Assembly (NCBI RefSeq): GCF_020880975.1
Contig: NZ_JAJIWP010000003.1
Coordinates: forward strand, 930,001-994,000
Origin: Mucilaginibacter sp. UR6-1
Lineage (GTDB): Bacteria; Bacteroidota; Bacteroidia; Sphingobacteriales; Sphingobacteriaceae
DNA length: 64,000 nt
Direction of reading: 5' to 3'
In this document: piece by piece, positions 7,449 to 16,799 of the stretch
Layout of the letters: each line of letters opens with the position of its first letter
Numbering within the stretch: position 1 is the stretch's first letter
Translations under genes and position numbers: made by a program
Notes under the pieces: model-generated
Database searches by the model: none
Seen by the model: only the letters and a program-made list of their open reading frames with translations
What the model was told of the DNA's origin: nothing

Positions 7449-10400
7449 ATGGTAAAGCTTTCTTTTCGCAATCAGGTACTTGCAGGCTTCGCAATATCAA
7501 TACTGCTTGTTTTTGTTGTTGCTATCCTGTCCTACAAAAGTATTAACCAGCTTGAGGATGATAATGTTAAGGTAGAACATACACAGCAGGTTATAAAAAC
7601 ATCAACCAGCCTTTTACAGGAGCTTATTGATGCCGAAACCGGTATGCGCGGCTATTGTGCAACGGGTAAAAAGCCTTTTCTTGACCCGTATAATTCGGCC
7701 ATACCAAGTATCGAGAGCGACCTGGATAAACTGCGAGGACTGATAGAGGATAACCCGGCACAGGTAAAAAGGGTTGAGGCTTTATATAAGCTTACCGGCG
7801 GGCAGTTAAGCATACTAAGCAACAACATAAAAACCCGCGATGATAAGGGCCTGGCTTACATGGTAGCCAATGATATGCTGATAAACGGCAAGGCCAATAT
7901 GGACAAGATTCGCAGTGTGATAGCTTCGGTAGTTGATACAGAGAACACCTTATTAATAAAGCGTAAAAATGCTACTCAGGCATCATCAACGCAGGCCATT
8001 TTTGTTATTGTTGTTGGTTCGGGCATATTTCTGGTTATCATCATTATCCTGTTTTACTACATACAGGGTACCTTTAACCGCCAAAAGAAGATTGAGCAGG
8101 AAATTACCGATGCCAATGTACAATTAGGCCAGGTATTACGCGAGAATGAAGCTAAAAATTGGCTGCTTACCGGTACAGCCCAGTTAAATGAAACCATGCA
8201 GGGCCAGCAAACCGAAAAGGAACTTGCAGCCAATGTTATACAAGAGCTATGCAATTATACAAAAGCGTTAACCGGTACTTTTTACCTGCTTAACGAGCAG
8301 GATGACAGGCTTGACCTGTATGGCTCATACGCTTTTCATAATCCTGATCTGCTTAAAAAATCTATTCGCATGTCCGAAGGGGTGCTGGGGCAGGTAGCTG
8401 TAGAGCAAAAAGCCGTGTTGGTTAAAGGCAAGCTGAACAGCAAACTCGAGCTTTCAACATCGCTGCTGCAAAACGAGTTGATAGAAAGCTTTTTAGTGCC
8501 TTTCTTTTATGATAAAAAATTAAAGGGCGTAATAGAGCTTGCTTACCAGGCAGAGGTACACGAGGCCGTTCGCGATTATATATTAACCATTACCAATGAT
8601 GTTGGTATAGCGGTTAACACCGCGCAGGCGCGTACCATTATGCACGATTTGTTTGAGGAAGTGCAGCAACAGGCCGAAGAACTGGAAGCGCAGCAGGAAG
8701 AGATGCGCGTTACCAATGAGGAACTGCTCAACAAAACTGAGATGCTGCAGGCTTCGGAAGAAGAGCTACGCGTACAACAGGAAGAGTTGCGCACCATTAA
8801 CGCCGAACTGGAAGAAAAAGCCAGTTTGCTTGAAGAGAAGAACCAGGCTATTGAGGAAGCCCGGCAGGCCATCAACCTCAAGGTTGAAGAGCTGGAAACC
8901 ACCGGAAAATATAAATCGGAGTTTTTGGCTAATATGAGCCACGAGCTGCGTACGCCGTTAAATAGTATATTGGTACTTGCCCGTATCCTGAAGGACAATA
9001 AATCAGACAACCTGAGCGAGGATCAAATAAAATATGCCAGCGTTATTTTCAATGCGGGCAATGATTTACTTACGCTCATCAATGATATTCTTGACCTCTC
9101 GAAAATTGAATCAGGCAAACTCGAAATGCAGAACGAGCATGTGCGCGTAAGCGATATACTCAAGGATATGGAAATGATGTTTGGCGAGGTGGCTGTGAAT
9201 AAAAAGATTAGCTACACCACCAGCGCCACTGCCAACATACCTTCAACCATATTTACTGATAAGGTAAGGGTGGAGCAGATCATCAAAAACCTGCTTTCAA
9301 ACGCCTTCAAGTTCACGTCAGAGAACGGCAGCATTATGGTAAACGCCACAGCCAATACGGCTGCAAGCACCGTTAGCTTCCATATTAAGGATACCGGTAT
9401 AGGCATTCCTGCTGATAAGCAAAAGCTCATATTCGAGGCCTTCCAGCAGGCTGACGGGTCAACCAGCCGTAAATACGGCGGTACAGGTTTAGGCCTGTCA
9501 ATAAGCCGCGAGCTGGCATTCCTGTTAGGGGGTAATATTTCACTGCAAAGTGAGCCGGGCGCGGGGAGCGAGTTTACGCTTACCATACCTTTCGCGGTTG
9601 AGCAAAAAGAAAATGCTGAAGAGGAGGTATTGCCAACAGTTGAAACATTTACGCCGCCAAAGGAATTTTTAAAACCGGCCGCTCAATTAGTCAAAAAGCC
9701 CAATGTTGAGCCATTGGTGGTTATTGTAGAGGACGATAAGAACTTTGCCGATATTCTGAAAGATTACTCGCGCGATCATGGTTATAAATCCATCATGGTG
9801 AACGAGGGTACCAACGCCGTACAGATCATTAAAGATAACCAGCCTGACGCGGTTATACTTGATATTATGTTGCCTGGTAAGGATGGCTGGCAGATATTGC
9901 GTGAATTGAAGCACGACGAAGCCACTATGCACATACCGGTGCACCTGATGTCGGCAGGCGAGGCCGCGGCTAACCGTGTACGCCGCGAGGGGGCTATCAG
10001 CTTCCTTAAAAAACCGATCGATACCAGCGCCCTTGATAAGCTGTTTACTGATATTATGCAGCAAAGCGGTTCCAAATTCAAGCAGATACTGCTTGTTGAG
10101 GACCACCAGGCGCAAAGCCAGGCCTTGAAGGATATGATGCAGGCGCAGGGAATTGAGGTTGACCAGGCGTTTGACGGTGAATCAGCCTTCAGAATGTTGC
10201 ACGAGAATGAGTACCAGTGCGTAATACTTGACCTTAACCTGCCTGATATTTCAGGGCTCGATCTGCTCGATAAAATAAAGGCGGTTGATAAGTTCCTGGA
10301 ATTGCCGGTTATCATCAACACCGCCATGGAGCTCGACAAAACATCGGTAACCAGGCTGATGCAGTATGCCAATGCCATGGTTATTAAAACCAACAAATCG

Positions 10401-10892
10401 TCAGACAGGTTGATCGATGAAGTTAACCTCTTCCTCAACAAGATCGCTGAATCATCAAAAAGCGAAGGTGAAAACACCTCGCCGAAGGCCAAATCCATAT
10501 CTAAAGGCAAGGAGGTAATCAAAAGCAAAAAAGTACTTATTGTTGATGATGACATGCGTAACATATTTGCCCTTAGCAGCGCCCTGCAAAGCTATGATAT
10601 GAACGTAGAGATTGCCAACGATGGGGAAGAAGCGCTTATTAAACTGGATGAGGTGCCTGATATTGACATAGTGCTGATGGATATCATGATGCCTAAAATG
10701 GATGGTTATGAGGCTACCCGGCAGATACGTAAGCAAAACAAATGGGCCAAATTGCCTGTAATAGCTTTAACAGCCAAGGCCATGAAGGATGACCGTGAAA
10801 AATGTATTGCAGCGGGAGCGAACGACTATATTACCAAACCGGTTGATATGGACAGGTTGATCGCCCTGATGCAGCTTTGGCTCGAAAGCTAA
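7449..10892 (+). CDS. Hybrid sensor histidine kinase: CHASE3-GAF-HisKA-HATPase-REC-REC-REC
   Basis: This is a 1147-residue membrane sensor. Order: TM helix (about 9-28), CHASE3 extracytoplasmic domain (35-175), second TM (about 182-208), GAF domain (260-390), a long Glu-rich coiled coil (400-480), HisKA with His498 in SHELRTP, HATPase_c (DTGIGIP and GGTGLGLS), then three receiver domains with phosphoacceptors at about Asp805, Asp928 and Asp1078. The second receiver is the most divergent (VILDLNLPDISG, ending NTAMELDK). Input is probably an extracytoplasmic cue through CHASE3. CheR starts three bases downstream, so the kinase, CheR, CheB and second kinase form one signalling operon. Confidence 0.95.
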   Translation: MVKLSFRNQVLAGFAISILLVFVVAILSYKSINQLEDDNVKVEHTQQVIKTSTSLLQELIDAETGMRGYCATGKKPFLDPYNSAIPSIESDLDKLRGLIEDNPAQVKRVEALYKLTGGQLSILSNNIKTRDDKGLAYMVANDMLINGKANMDKIRSVIASVVDTENTLLIKRKNATQASSTQAIFVIVVGSGIFLVIIIILFYYIQGTFNRQKKIEQEITDANVQLGQVLRENEAKNWLLTGTAQLNETMQGQQTEKELAANVIQELCNYTKALTGTFYLLNEQDDRLDLYGSYAFHNPDLLKKSIRMSEGVLGQVAVEQKAVLVKGKLNSKLELSTSLLQNELIESFLVPFFYDKKLKGVIELAYQAEVHEAVRDYILTITNDVGIAVNTAQARTIMHDLFEEVQQQAEELEAQQEEMRVTNEELLNKTEMLQASEEELRVQQEELRTINAELEEKASLLEEKNQAIEEARQAINLKVEELETTGKYKSEFLANMSHELRTPLNSILVLARILKDNKSDNLSEDQIKYASVIFNAGNDLLTLINDILDLSKIESGKLEMQNEHVRVSDILKDMEMMFGEVAVNKKISYTTSATANIPSTIFTDKVRVEQIIKNLLSNAFKFTSENGSIMVNATANTAASTVSFHIKDTGIGIPADKQKLIFEAFQQADGSTSRKYGGTGLGLSISRELAFLLGGNISLQSEPGAGSEFTLTIPFAVEQKENAEEEVLPTVETFTPPKEFLKPAAQLVKKPNVEPLVVIVEDDKNFADILKDYSRDHGYKSIMVNEGTNAVQIIKDNQPDAVILDIMLPGKDGWQILRELKHDEATMHIPVHLMSAGEAAANRVRREGAISFLKKPIDTSALDKLFTDIMQQSGSKFKQILLVEDHQAQSQALKDMMQAQGIEVDQAFDGESAFRMLHENEYQCVILDLNLPDISGLDLLDKIKAVDKFLELPVIINTAMELDKTSVTRLMQYANAMVIKTNKSSDRLIDEVNLFLNKIAESSKSEGENTSPKAKSISKGKEVIKSKKVLIVDDDMRNIFALSSALQSYDMNVEIANDGEEALIKLDEVPDIDIVLMDIMMPKMDGYEATRQIRKQNKWAKLPVIALTAKAMKDDREKCIAAGANDYITKPVDMDRLIALMQLWLES

Positions 10893-10895
10893 TTT

Positions 10896-11726
10896 ATGAA
10901 GGTACAGTTGAGTGGAATATCGCCCGAGGAGTTAAGTGAGCTGATCACCCTGATAAAGGGTGCGCACGGGTTTGATTTTAGTGATTACGGCAAGGCATCC
11001 CTTACCAGGCGTGTGAGCCGGATAATGAGCCTTAAAAAACTGTCGTTTTACGATCTGAAACATATGCTGGTTAATAACAGCGGCTTTTTTCAGCATTTTT
11101 TAGAGGAGATCACGGTTAACGTTACCGAGATGTTTCGCGATCCGAGTTTTTACCGCTCCGTGCAGGATCTGGTAATACCCTACCTTTCAACCTATCAGCA
11201 CGTTAAGATATGGACGGCGGGTTGTTCATCCGGCGAGGAAGTATATTCGCTTGCCATACTATTGCGCGAAGCCGGCATAAAGCAAAAATGCTTTATATAT
11301 GGTACTGATATAAATACCGAAGTATTGAAAGAGGCCCGCAAGGGAATTTACAGCTTTCGCAAAATAAAGAGTTACTCAGAAAACTATGCGCTCTCGGGTT
11401 TAAAAGGCTCATTAACCGATCATTTTACCATTATGTACGATGCCGCCACCATACATAGCGAGTTAAAGCAGGATACACTGTTTTCGGTACATAACCTGGT
11501 GTCTGACGGGGTTTTTAACGAGTTTCAGCTCATCACCTGCCGCAACGTATTTATTTACTTTGATAACCCCCTGCAGGAGCGCATACTTGAACTGTTTTAC
11601 AACAGCCTTGCACCCCATGGTTTTTTATGCCTGGGCTCAAAGGAAACCATACGGTCAGAAATGTTCCGTAAAAAATTTAAGGTAATAAACAGCAAAGAAA
11701 ATATATACCAGAAAATTGGCGCTTGA
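10896..11726 (+). CDS. CheR-type SAM-dependent protein-glutamate methyltransferase
   Basis: The 276-residue protein has the CheR N-terminal helical domain (residues about 10-75) and a SAM-binding catalytic domain with WTAGCSSGEEVYS and the downstream TCRNVFIYF motif. CheR methylates glutamates on chemoreceptors, yet no methyl-accepting protein or CheA/CheW is present in the window. Being next to hybrid kinases, it may modify the kinase coiled coil or act in an alternative sensory system, as inferred for Bacteroidota CheB/CheR sets. Its last codons overlap the receiver-less cheB gene by 11 bases, suggesting translational coupling. Confidence 0.9.
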   Translation: MKVQLSGISPEELSELITLIKGAHGFDFSDYGKASLTRRVSRIMSLKKLSFYDLKHMLVNNSGFFQHFLEEITVNVTEMFRDPSFYRSVQDLVIPYLSTYQHVKIWTAGCSSGEEVYSLAILLREAGIKQKCFIYGTDINTEVLKEARKGIYSFRKIKSYSENYALSGLKGSLTDHFTIMYDAATIHSELKQDTLFSVHNLVSDGVFNEFQLITCRNVFIYFDNPLQERILELFYNSLAPHGFLCLGSKETIRSEMFRKKFKVINSKENIYQKIGA

Positions 11727-12303
11727 TAACGAAATATTGCAACGTTGGCAAAAGGCCGAGGTGCTTTTGATAGGCGGCTCCGCGGGCTCGTTCAAGCTTT
11801 TTTTTAGTGTTGTTAAAAACATAGATGCGGACATAAACAAGATAATTATTTTGATTATGCACCGTAAAAAGAACTTTTTTAGTGAAATTGAAAAACTCTT
11901 TGCTGAGCATTCTCGTATATACCTCAAGGAAATTGCAGACAAGGATATACTACAAAAGAATACCATATACATTGCGCCTGCAAATTACCATACTTTGATT
12001 GAGAAGGAGGGTTACTTTAGCCTTGATGTTTCAGACCCGGTATGGTATTCCAAACCCTCAATTGATGTAACTTTTGAAAGCGCCGCCGATGTTTTTAAAG
12101 AGCGATGTGCCGCGATATTACTTTCGGGAGCCAACCAGGATGGTGCCGAAGGTTTATTGAAATTGAGGCAATGCGGATCGCTTACCATAGTGCAGGACCC
12201 AACAGAGGCTGAAATGGCAGAAATGCCCCGATCTGCTGTTGAACTGGATGCTGCCGACTTTGTTTTAAAAACGGAAGATATTATACAATTAATACGTACT
12301 TAG
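11716..12303 (+). CDS. Receiver-less CheB-type methylesterase
   Basis: The 195-residue protein contains only the CheB methylesterase domain. The nucleophile-region serine lies in GGSAGS, the histidine in MHRKK, and the aspartate in GANQDGAEG. The N-terminal receiver of classical CheB is missing, so activity is not controlled by direct phosphorylation of this polypeptide. No ATG lies upstream of the catalytic motif; a TTG at 11716 inside the end of cheR gives the natural N-terminus and an 11-base overlap. It would remove methyl groups added by the neighbouring CheR, making a self-contained adaptation pair. Confidence 0.85.
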   Translation: MALDNEILQRWQKAEVLLIGGSAGSFKLFFSVVKNIDADINKIIILIMHRKKNFFSEIEKLFAEHSRIYLKEIADKDILQKNTIYIAPANYHTLIEKEGYFSLDVSDPVWYSKPSIDVTFESAADVFKERCAAILLSGANQDGAEGLLKLRQCGSLTIVQDPTEAEMAEMPRSAVELDAADFVLKTEDIIQLIRT

Positions 12304-12331
12304 CAAAATATCCCATCTTACACAATTAGCA

Positions 12332-14275
12332 ATGACCCCTGTTAATATCCTTATTGTTGATGATAGAGAAGAGAACATTGTTGCACTTGAGGCATTGCTC
12401 AACCGCGACGATATTCGCATACACTCTACCACATCGCCCAACGAAGCTCTTAAAATTGCCTGGGATAATGCCATCTCTATAGCATTGGTTGACGTTCAGA
12501 TGCCCGAAATGGATGGCTTTGAACTGGTTGAAATGCTCAAATCAAATCCGCGCACACGCGATATCATGGTGATATTTGTTACCGCTATATCAAAGGAGGC
12601 TAAGTATGTGGTTAAAGGTTTAGGAGTAGGCGCGGTAGATTATTTGTATAAGCCGCTTGATCCGTATATCACATCGGCCAAGGTTGATTCGTTTGTACAG
12701 TTAGCCCGCTCGCGCGATGAGATCAAACAAAAGAATGAGGAGTTGCAAAACTACGCTACAGTAGTAAAAAATTCTGCCGATATAATTTGTACAGTTGATG
12801 CGCAAACCATGCGTATTATGAGCATAAATCCTGCCGCCGAACAAATACTGGGTTTTAAGCCATCTGAGCTTATTGATGCCAGTTTGGTTGACCGTGTGGT
12901 GGAGGGCGATCGCCCGGCGTTTCGTCAAAAACTTGCCGAAGTAATTAAGGACAGGTTAACCTACGCCGTATTTGAGTTTCAGTTTGAAACCTTTAACAAA
13001 AATGTGATATGGGGCGAGTGCAGGGCATCATACCGTAACAAAATGCTTTTCCTTAACATCAATGATGTTTCACCGCAAAAAAGCTATCAGCAGCAGCTCA
13101 TCAAATCAAAAGAAGCTGCCGAAATGGGCAAAAAGATAAAGGAAAACTTTTTGGCCAACATGAGCCACGAGTTACGCACGCCTATCAACGGTATTTTAGG
13201 TATAACCAACCTGCTGCGCAAAACGGAAGTGAATGAGCAGCAGATCAACATGCTTAACCTGCTCGAGGTATCATCCCAATCATTGCTTGGCGTGGTGAAT
13301 GACGTGCTGGATATTTCAAAAATAGAAGCCGGTAAGTTCAGCATTATACGTGCACCGCACAATCTGCACGATATTATTAAATCAGTGTACGGTCTGCTTA
13401 AATTCAAGGCCGATGAAAAAAATGTCGAGTTTGTGTTTGATATGGCATCTGATGTGCCTGAGCATGTGATGGTCGACTCGTTGCGCCTTAACCAGGTACT
13501 GATGAACCTGCTTAGCAACGCTATTAAATTTACCGAGCGTGGTTTTGTAAAGCTTAATGTTAAAGTGCTCGAAAAAACATCAGGAAGTGCTAAAATTGAA
13601 TTTTGTATAGCCGATAGCGGCATTGGCATTGCGGCGAATCACCTTTCAAAAATATTTGACTCGTTTGAGCAGGCTGAGGACGATACCTCGGTAAAATATG
13701 GTGGCACCGGCCTTGGCCTGGCCATCGTGAAAAAACTGGTTGAGCTTAAAGGCGGCGAGCTAAAAGTAAGCAGCAAGGTTGGCGAAGGCAGCGAGTTCAG
13801 GTTTATAAATTGGTACGCACTTGCCGAAATGCCTAAAGAAAAACAGGTACGCAGGCCAACTGAAAGCCTGTTGCCATTCAATAATGTACATGTTTTGGTT
13901 GCCGAGGATAACATGGTTAACCAGTTTATGATAAGCAAGTTGCTGAAAGATTGGAATATTGTTGCAGATATTGTTGACAACGGCCGCAAGGTGCTTGATA
14001 AATTGAGAGAAAGCGATTACGATATTATATTGATGGATACCCATATGCCCGAGATGGATGGCTATCAGGCGGCAAAATCTATCCGTATGGATTTTGAAGG
14101 CCCCAAGCGTTCCATCCCGATCATATCACTATCAGCCGCTACGTTAGATTACGAGCAGAAGGAAGCCTTATCCGCAGGAATGGACGATGTGCTTTCAAAA
14201 CCGTTCCAGCCGTTTCAACTGCACGAAAAAATTAGCAGGCTGTTAAAGAAAAGCCCGGTTAAAAAAACAACTTAG
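12332..14275 (+). CDS. Hybrid response regulator/histidine kinase: REC-PAS-HisKA-HATPase-REC
   Basis: This 647-residue protein has no membrane helix. An N-terminal receiver (Asp54 in LVDVQMPEMDG) is followed by a coiled coil, a PAS domain (residues about 145-255, SADIICTVDAQ), HisKA (His279 in SHELRTP), HATPase (DSGIGIA, GGTGLGLA) and a C-terminal receiver (Asp569 in LMDTHMPEMDG). It is a cytoplasmic relay component that could take phosphate from the upstream membrane kinase through its first receiver. It is the last gene of the signalling operon and its end overlaps the convergent ogt gene by 17 bases. Confidence 0.94.
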   Translation: MTPVNILIVDDREENIVALEALLNRDDIRIHSTTSPNEALKIAWDNAISIALVDVQMPEMDGFELVEMLKSNPRTRDIMVIFVTAISKEAKYVVKGLGVGAVDYLYKPLDPYITSAKVDSFVQLARSRDEIKQKNEELQNYATVVKNSADIICTVDAQTMRIMSINPAAEQILGFKPSELIDASLVDRVVEGDRPAFRQKLAEVIKDRLTYAVFEFQFETFNKNVIWGECRASYRNKMLFLNINDVSPQKSYQQQLIKSKEAAEMGKKIKENFLANMSHELRTPINGILGITNLLRKTEVNEQQINMLNLLEVSSQSLLGVVNDVLDISKIEAGKFSIIRAPHNLHDIIKSVYGLLKFKADEKNVEFVFDMASDVPEHVMVDSLRLNQVLMNLLSNAIKFTERGFVKLNVKVLEKTSGSAKIEFCIADSGIGIAANHLSKIFDSFEQAEDDTSVKYGGTGLGLAIVKKLVELKGGELKVSSKVGEGSEFRFINWYALAEMPKEKQVRRPTESLLPFNNVHVLVAEDNMVNQFMISKLLKDWNIVADIVDNGRKVLDKLRESDYDIILMDTHMPEMDGYQAAKSIRMDFEGPKRSIPIISLSAATLDYEQKEALSAGMDDVLSKPFQPFQLHEKISRLLKKSPVKKTT

Positions 14276-14750
14276 TTTGGCCGGTGCCGGCAATACGGGC
14301 CTCGTGCTCAAGCAGCCATTGCTTGCGCCACAAACCGCCTGCATAGCCGGTAAGGCTGCCGTCTGACCCGATAACGCGGTGGCAGGGTACCACTATCCAT
14401 AAATTATTCTTCCCGTTTGCTGAGGCGATAGCGCGTATGGCAAGCGGGTTTTTCATTTGGTTTGACAGGGTTGCATAACTGGTAGTAGTGCCATAAGGTA
14501 TTTGCAGCAGTTGCTGCCAAACCTTATGCTGAAACTCGGTACCGGCCTGTTTTATTGGTAAATCAAAATCCTTTCGTTCGCCGGCAAAATATTCATCAAA
14601 CTGTATAGCTACAGTTTTAAGCAGGGCGGTTTCGGGCTCATTTACTTCCAGTCCTTCCTCATCGCGTATGGATATGGCGCTGATGTAGCCGTCATCATCA
14701 GTAATGCGGGCTATACCAAGCGGGGTGCGGTAAAATAAATTCACAGGCAT
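14259..14750 (-). CDS. ogt: Methylated-DNA--protein-cysteine S-methyltransferase
   Basis: The 163-residue suicide repair protein transfers alkyl groups from O6-alkylguanine to its active-site cysteine. The motif PCHRVIGSDG is intact, preceded by the DNA-binding helix region (PYGTTTSYATLS, then NPLAIRAIASANG). Length and domain order fit Ogt rather than the larger Ada. The gene is monocistronic and its 3' end overlaps the convergent kinase gene by 17 bases. Confidence 0.93.
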   Translation of the reverse strand: MPVNLFYRTPLGIARITDDDGYISAISIRDEEGLEVNEPETALLKTVAIQFDEYFAGERKDFDLPIKQAGTEFQHKVWQQLLQIPYGTTTSYATLSNQMKNPLAIRAIASANGKNNLWIVVPCHRVIGSDGSLTGYAGGLWRKQWLLEHEARIAGTGQTKLFF

Positions 14751-14810
14751 AAGGGTAAAGTTAAAGCTTTTAAAAATGGCGGCAAAAGCAAATCACAAAC
14801 CTGTGCTTAT

Positions 14811-14818
14811 TATATTTG
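14811..14818 (+). promoter_or_regulatory. -7 promoter element TATATTTG before ccmB
   Basis: TATATTTG fits TAnnTTTG exactly and ends six bases before the ATG at 14825. The inferred start site is within a few bases of the start codon, as at the helicase gene. No clear TTG -33 element was seen. Confidence 0.5.
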
Positions 14819-14824
14819 CAGCCA

Positions 14825-15508
14825 ATGGAACTGATGGATCAAACACTTACCCTGTTAAAAAAGGAGATATTGCTGGAGTGGCGCTCAAAATACGCTTTTA
14901 ACGGCGTGCTGCTGTACGTGGTATCAACAGTGTTTGTATGCTATATAGCCTTTAGCCTGAGCGCCGGTTTTGCAGGCAGCAGCGGTTACCCCATAGTTTG
15001 GAACGTGCTTTTCTGGATCATCATGCTGTTCGCCTCGGTAAACGCCATCGCTAAAAGTTTTGTGCAGGAAAGCCGCGGGCGGTTGCTCTACTATTATTCC
15101 ATTGCAAGCCCGCAGGCCATAATTCTGTCTAAGATCATCTACAATATGTTATTAATGGCTTTGTTAAGCACGTTGGCCATCATCGTATATGTGGTTTTTT
15201 TTAAAAATGTGGTTGGCGATCCATTGTTGTATTTTACTTCGGTGATCATCGGCAGCATCAGCTTTTCAACGGTATTCACCATGATCTCGGCCATCGCCTC
15301 AAAGGCGGGCAATAATGGTACGCTGATGGCCATATTAAGTTTTCCGGTCATCATTCCGGTAATACTCATCCTTATACGTTTCAGTAAAAATGCTATGGAT
15401 GGGTTAGATCGCAGCCTTAACTATGGGCACATGGGCGCTTTGGCCGCAATAAACGCTATCGTTATCGCAACATCGCTGTTGTTATTCCCTTATTTATGGC
15501 GCGATTAA
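14825..15508 (+). CDS. ccmB: Haem exporter / cytochrome c maturation permease CcmB
   Basis: The roughly 227-residue product is a six-helix integral membrane protein with the CcmB pattern: an N-terminal cytoplasmic segment LLKKEILLEWRSKYAFNG, the loop AKSFVQESRGRLLYYY, and late helices with FPVIIPVILILIRF. With CcmA and CcmC it takes part in presenting haem for cytochrome c assembly. The ATG at 14825 is chosen over the upstream TTG at 14816, which falls inside the promoter element. No ccmA ATPase gene is adjacent. The next gene overlaps it by 13 bases. Confidence 0.88.
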   Translation: MELMDQTLTLLKKEILLEWRSKYAFNGVLLYVVSTVFVCYIAFSLSAGFAGSSGYPIVWNVLFWIIMLFASVNAIAKSFVQESRGRLLYYYSIASPQAIILSKIIYNMLLMALLSTLAIIVYVVFFKNVVGDPLLYFTSVIIGSISFSTVFTMISAIASKAGNNGTLMAILSFPVIIPVILILIRFSKNAMDGLDRSLNYGHMGALAAINAIVIATSLLLFPYLWRD

Positions 15509-16698
15509 AATATTTTACTTCATACCTCATTACCATTCTGCTTGTTGGGCTATACCATACGGCCATGGCGCAGGATGGTACCATTACGGGTAAAATAACC
15601 ACGGCAGGCGGTAAGCAACCCCTGGCAAAGGCAAGCGTATTTTTAAACAATGCCACTTTTGGTACCACCTCGGCTGATGATGGTACCTATACCTTGCGTG
15701 GGGTAAAACCCGGCCAGTACCAGTTAGTAGTTACCAGCGTGGGCTACCAGGAAGATGTGCAAACCATTATGGTAAGCAATAAAACCCTTACGCTGGATAT
15801 TGATCTCCGCCAAAAATCAATGATGCTGCGCGAAGTGGTGATCATGACGGATGCCGACTGGAAAAAAAACTACGAGATATTTAAGCAGGATTTTATAGGC
15901 ACGTCCGAAAATTCAAAAAAGTGTTACGTAGCTAACCCGCGCGTGGTAAGCCTGAGCTACAAAAGCTCAAAAAAAACATTAGAGGCTTATACCGATGAGT
16001 TTTTAGTGGTAGAGAACCGGGCGCTGGGCTACCGCGTGAAATACATGATCAATGATTTTAAGACCGATAAGCTGAACGGCATAGTATCATACGAGGGCAG
16101 GGCTTTGTTTGAGCAATTGCCCGGCAGCGAATCGCAAAAGCAAAAATGGCGCGAAAAACGTAAGGAGGCTTATTATGGTTCGGCCAAACACTTTTTCCGT
16201 TCGGTGTATTCAGATACATTTGAGGAGGATGGCTTTATTGTTAAGCCCTTTGTGCGCGAGATGAACCCGGCCCGGGCACCCGAAGAGTTGATACAGCGCA
16301 AGATCAAACAATTCAGTACAACCAACCGCGACTCGGCGAACTACTGGATCAACATGTCAAACATGCCCAAATATTACCACGAGATGCTGGGCAAAGAGGC
16401 GTTAAAGCTTAACCAGTTCTTTTTTAAAACCAATGACCCCGGGATATTTGGCATGGGGGTTAACAAGTATATGTTGTACGTTATCTACACCAAAAAACAT
16501 GAGGAAACCAATTTCAGGGATTTGTACCGGCCGCTGGATATGGAGAATTTTGAAACCAGTGTAATGACCTTCTCCAAACCCGTGCTTTATTTTGATATGA
16601 ACGGTCGTGTATTGCAGGATCCGCCCATGCTGGAGGGCACGTGGTCAAAAGCCAAGCTTGCCGAGCTGCTGCCGCTTGATTATATGCCCGGAGATTGA
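15496..16698 (+). CDS. Secreted protein with carboxypeptidase-D regulatory-like domain
   Basis: The 400-residue protein has an N-terminal signal peptide ending around AMAQD and then a CarboxypepD_reg-like beta-sandwich (residues about 28-110; ITGKITTAGG, VTSVGYQED), a module found at the front of many Bacteroidota outer-membrane proteins. The remaining 290 residues have mixed composition and no motif I recognise; the arrangement resembles DUF5686-related proteins without the porin part. It starts inside the end of ccmB (13-base overlap), so the two are probably translationally coupled, although a link to cytochrome maturation is only contextual. Confidence 0.75.
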   Translation: MARLKYFTSYLITILLVGLYHTAMAQDGTITGKITTAGGKQPLAKASVFLNNATFGTTSADDGTYTLRGVKPGQYQLVVTSVGYQEDVQTIMVSNKTLTLDIDLRQKSMMLREVVIMTDADWKKNYEIFKQDFIGTSENSKKCYVANPRVVSLSYKSSKKTLEAYTDEFLVVENRALGYRVKYMINDFKTDKLNGIVSYEGRALFEQLPGSESQKQKWREKRKEAYYGSAKHFFRSVYSDTFEEDGFIVKPFVREMNPARAPEELIQRKIKQFSTTNRDSANYWINMSNMPKYYHEMLGKEALKLNQFFFKTNDPGIFGMGVNKYMLYVIYTKKHEETNFRDLYRPLDMENFETSVMTFSKPVLYFDMNGRVLQDPPMLEGTWSKAKLAELLPLDYMPGD

Positions 16699-16774
16699 TA
16701 CAACATCATTAAAACGACGGAAAAGTTACCCTGCGCCGACAAGGCAACGGCCAAAGTTGTAGATTAAAAATTAC

Positions 16775-16782
16775 TACATTTG
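16775..16782 (+). promoter_or_regulatory. -7 promoter element TACATTTG before ccmC
   Basis: TACATTTG is an exact TAnnTTTG match, with a TTG at 16757-16759 as a possible -33 element (15-base spacing, shorter than usual). It lies 17 bases before the ccmC ATG and suggests that ccmCD can be transcribed separately from ccmB. Confidence 0.55.
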
Positions 16783-16799
16783 TCACCACAATATATTTT

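Noticed and set aside
9782-10564. Long open frame on the minus strand (260 codons)
   Set aside because: It is antisense to the receiver domains of the hybrid kinase, whose motifs are intact; the reverse product is Ser/Leu-rich without any recognisable fold.
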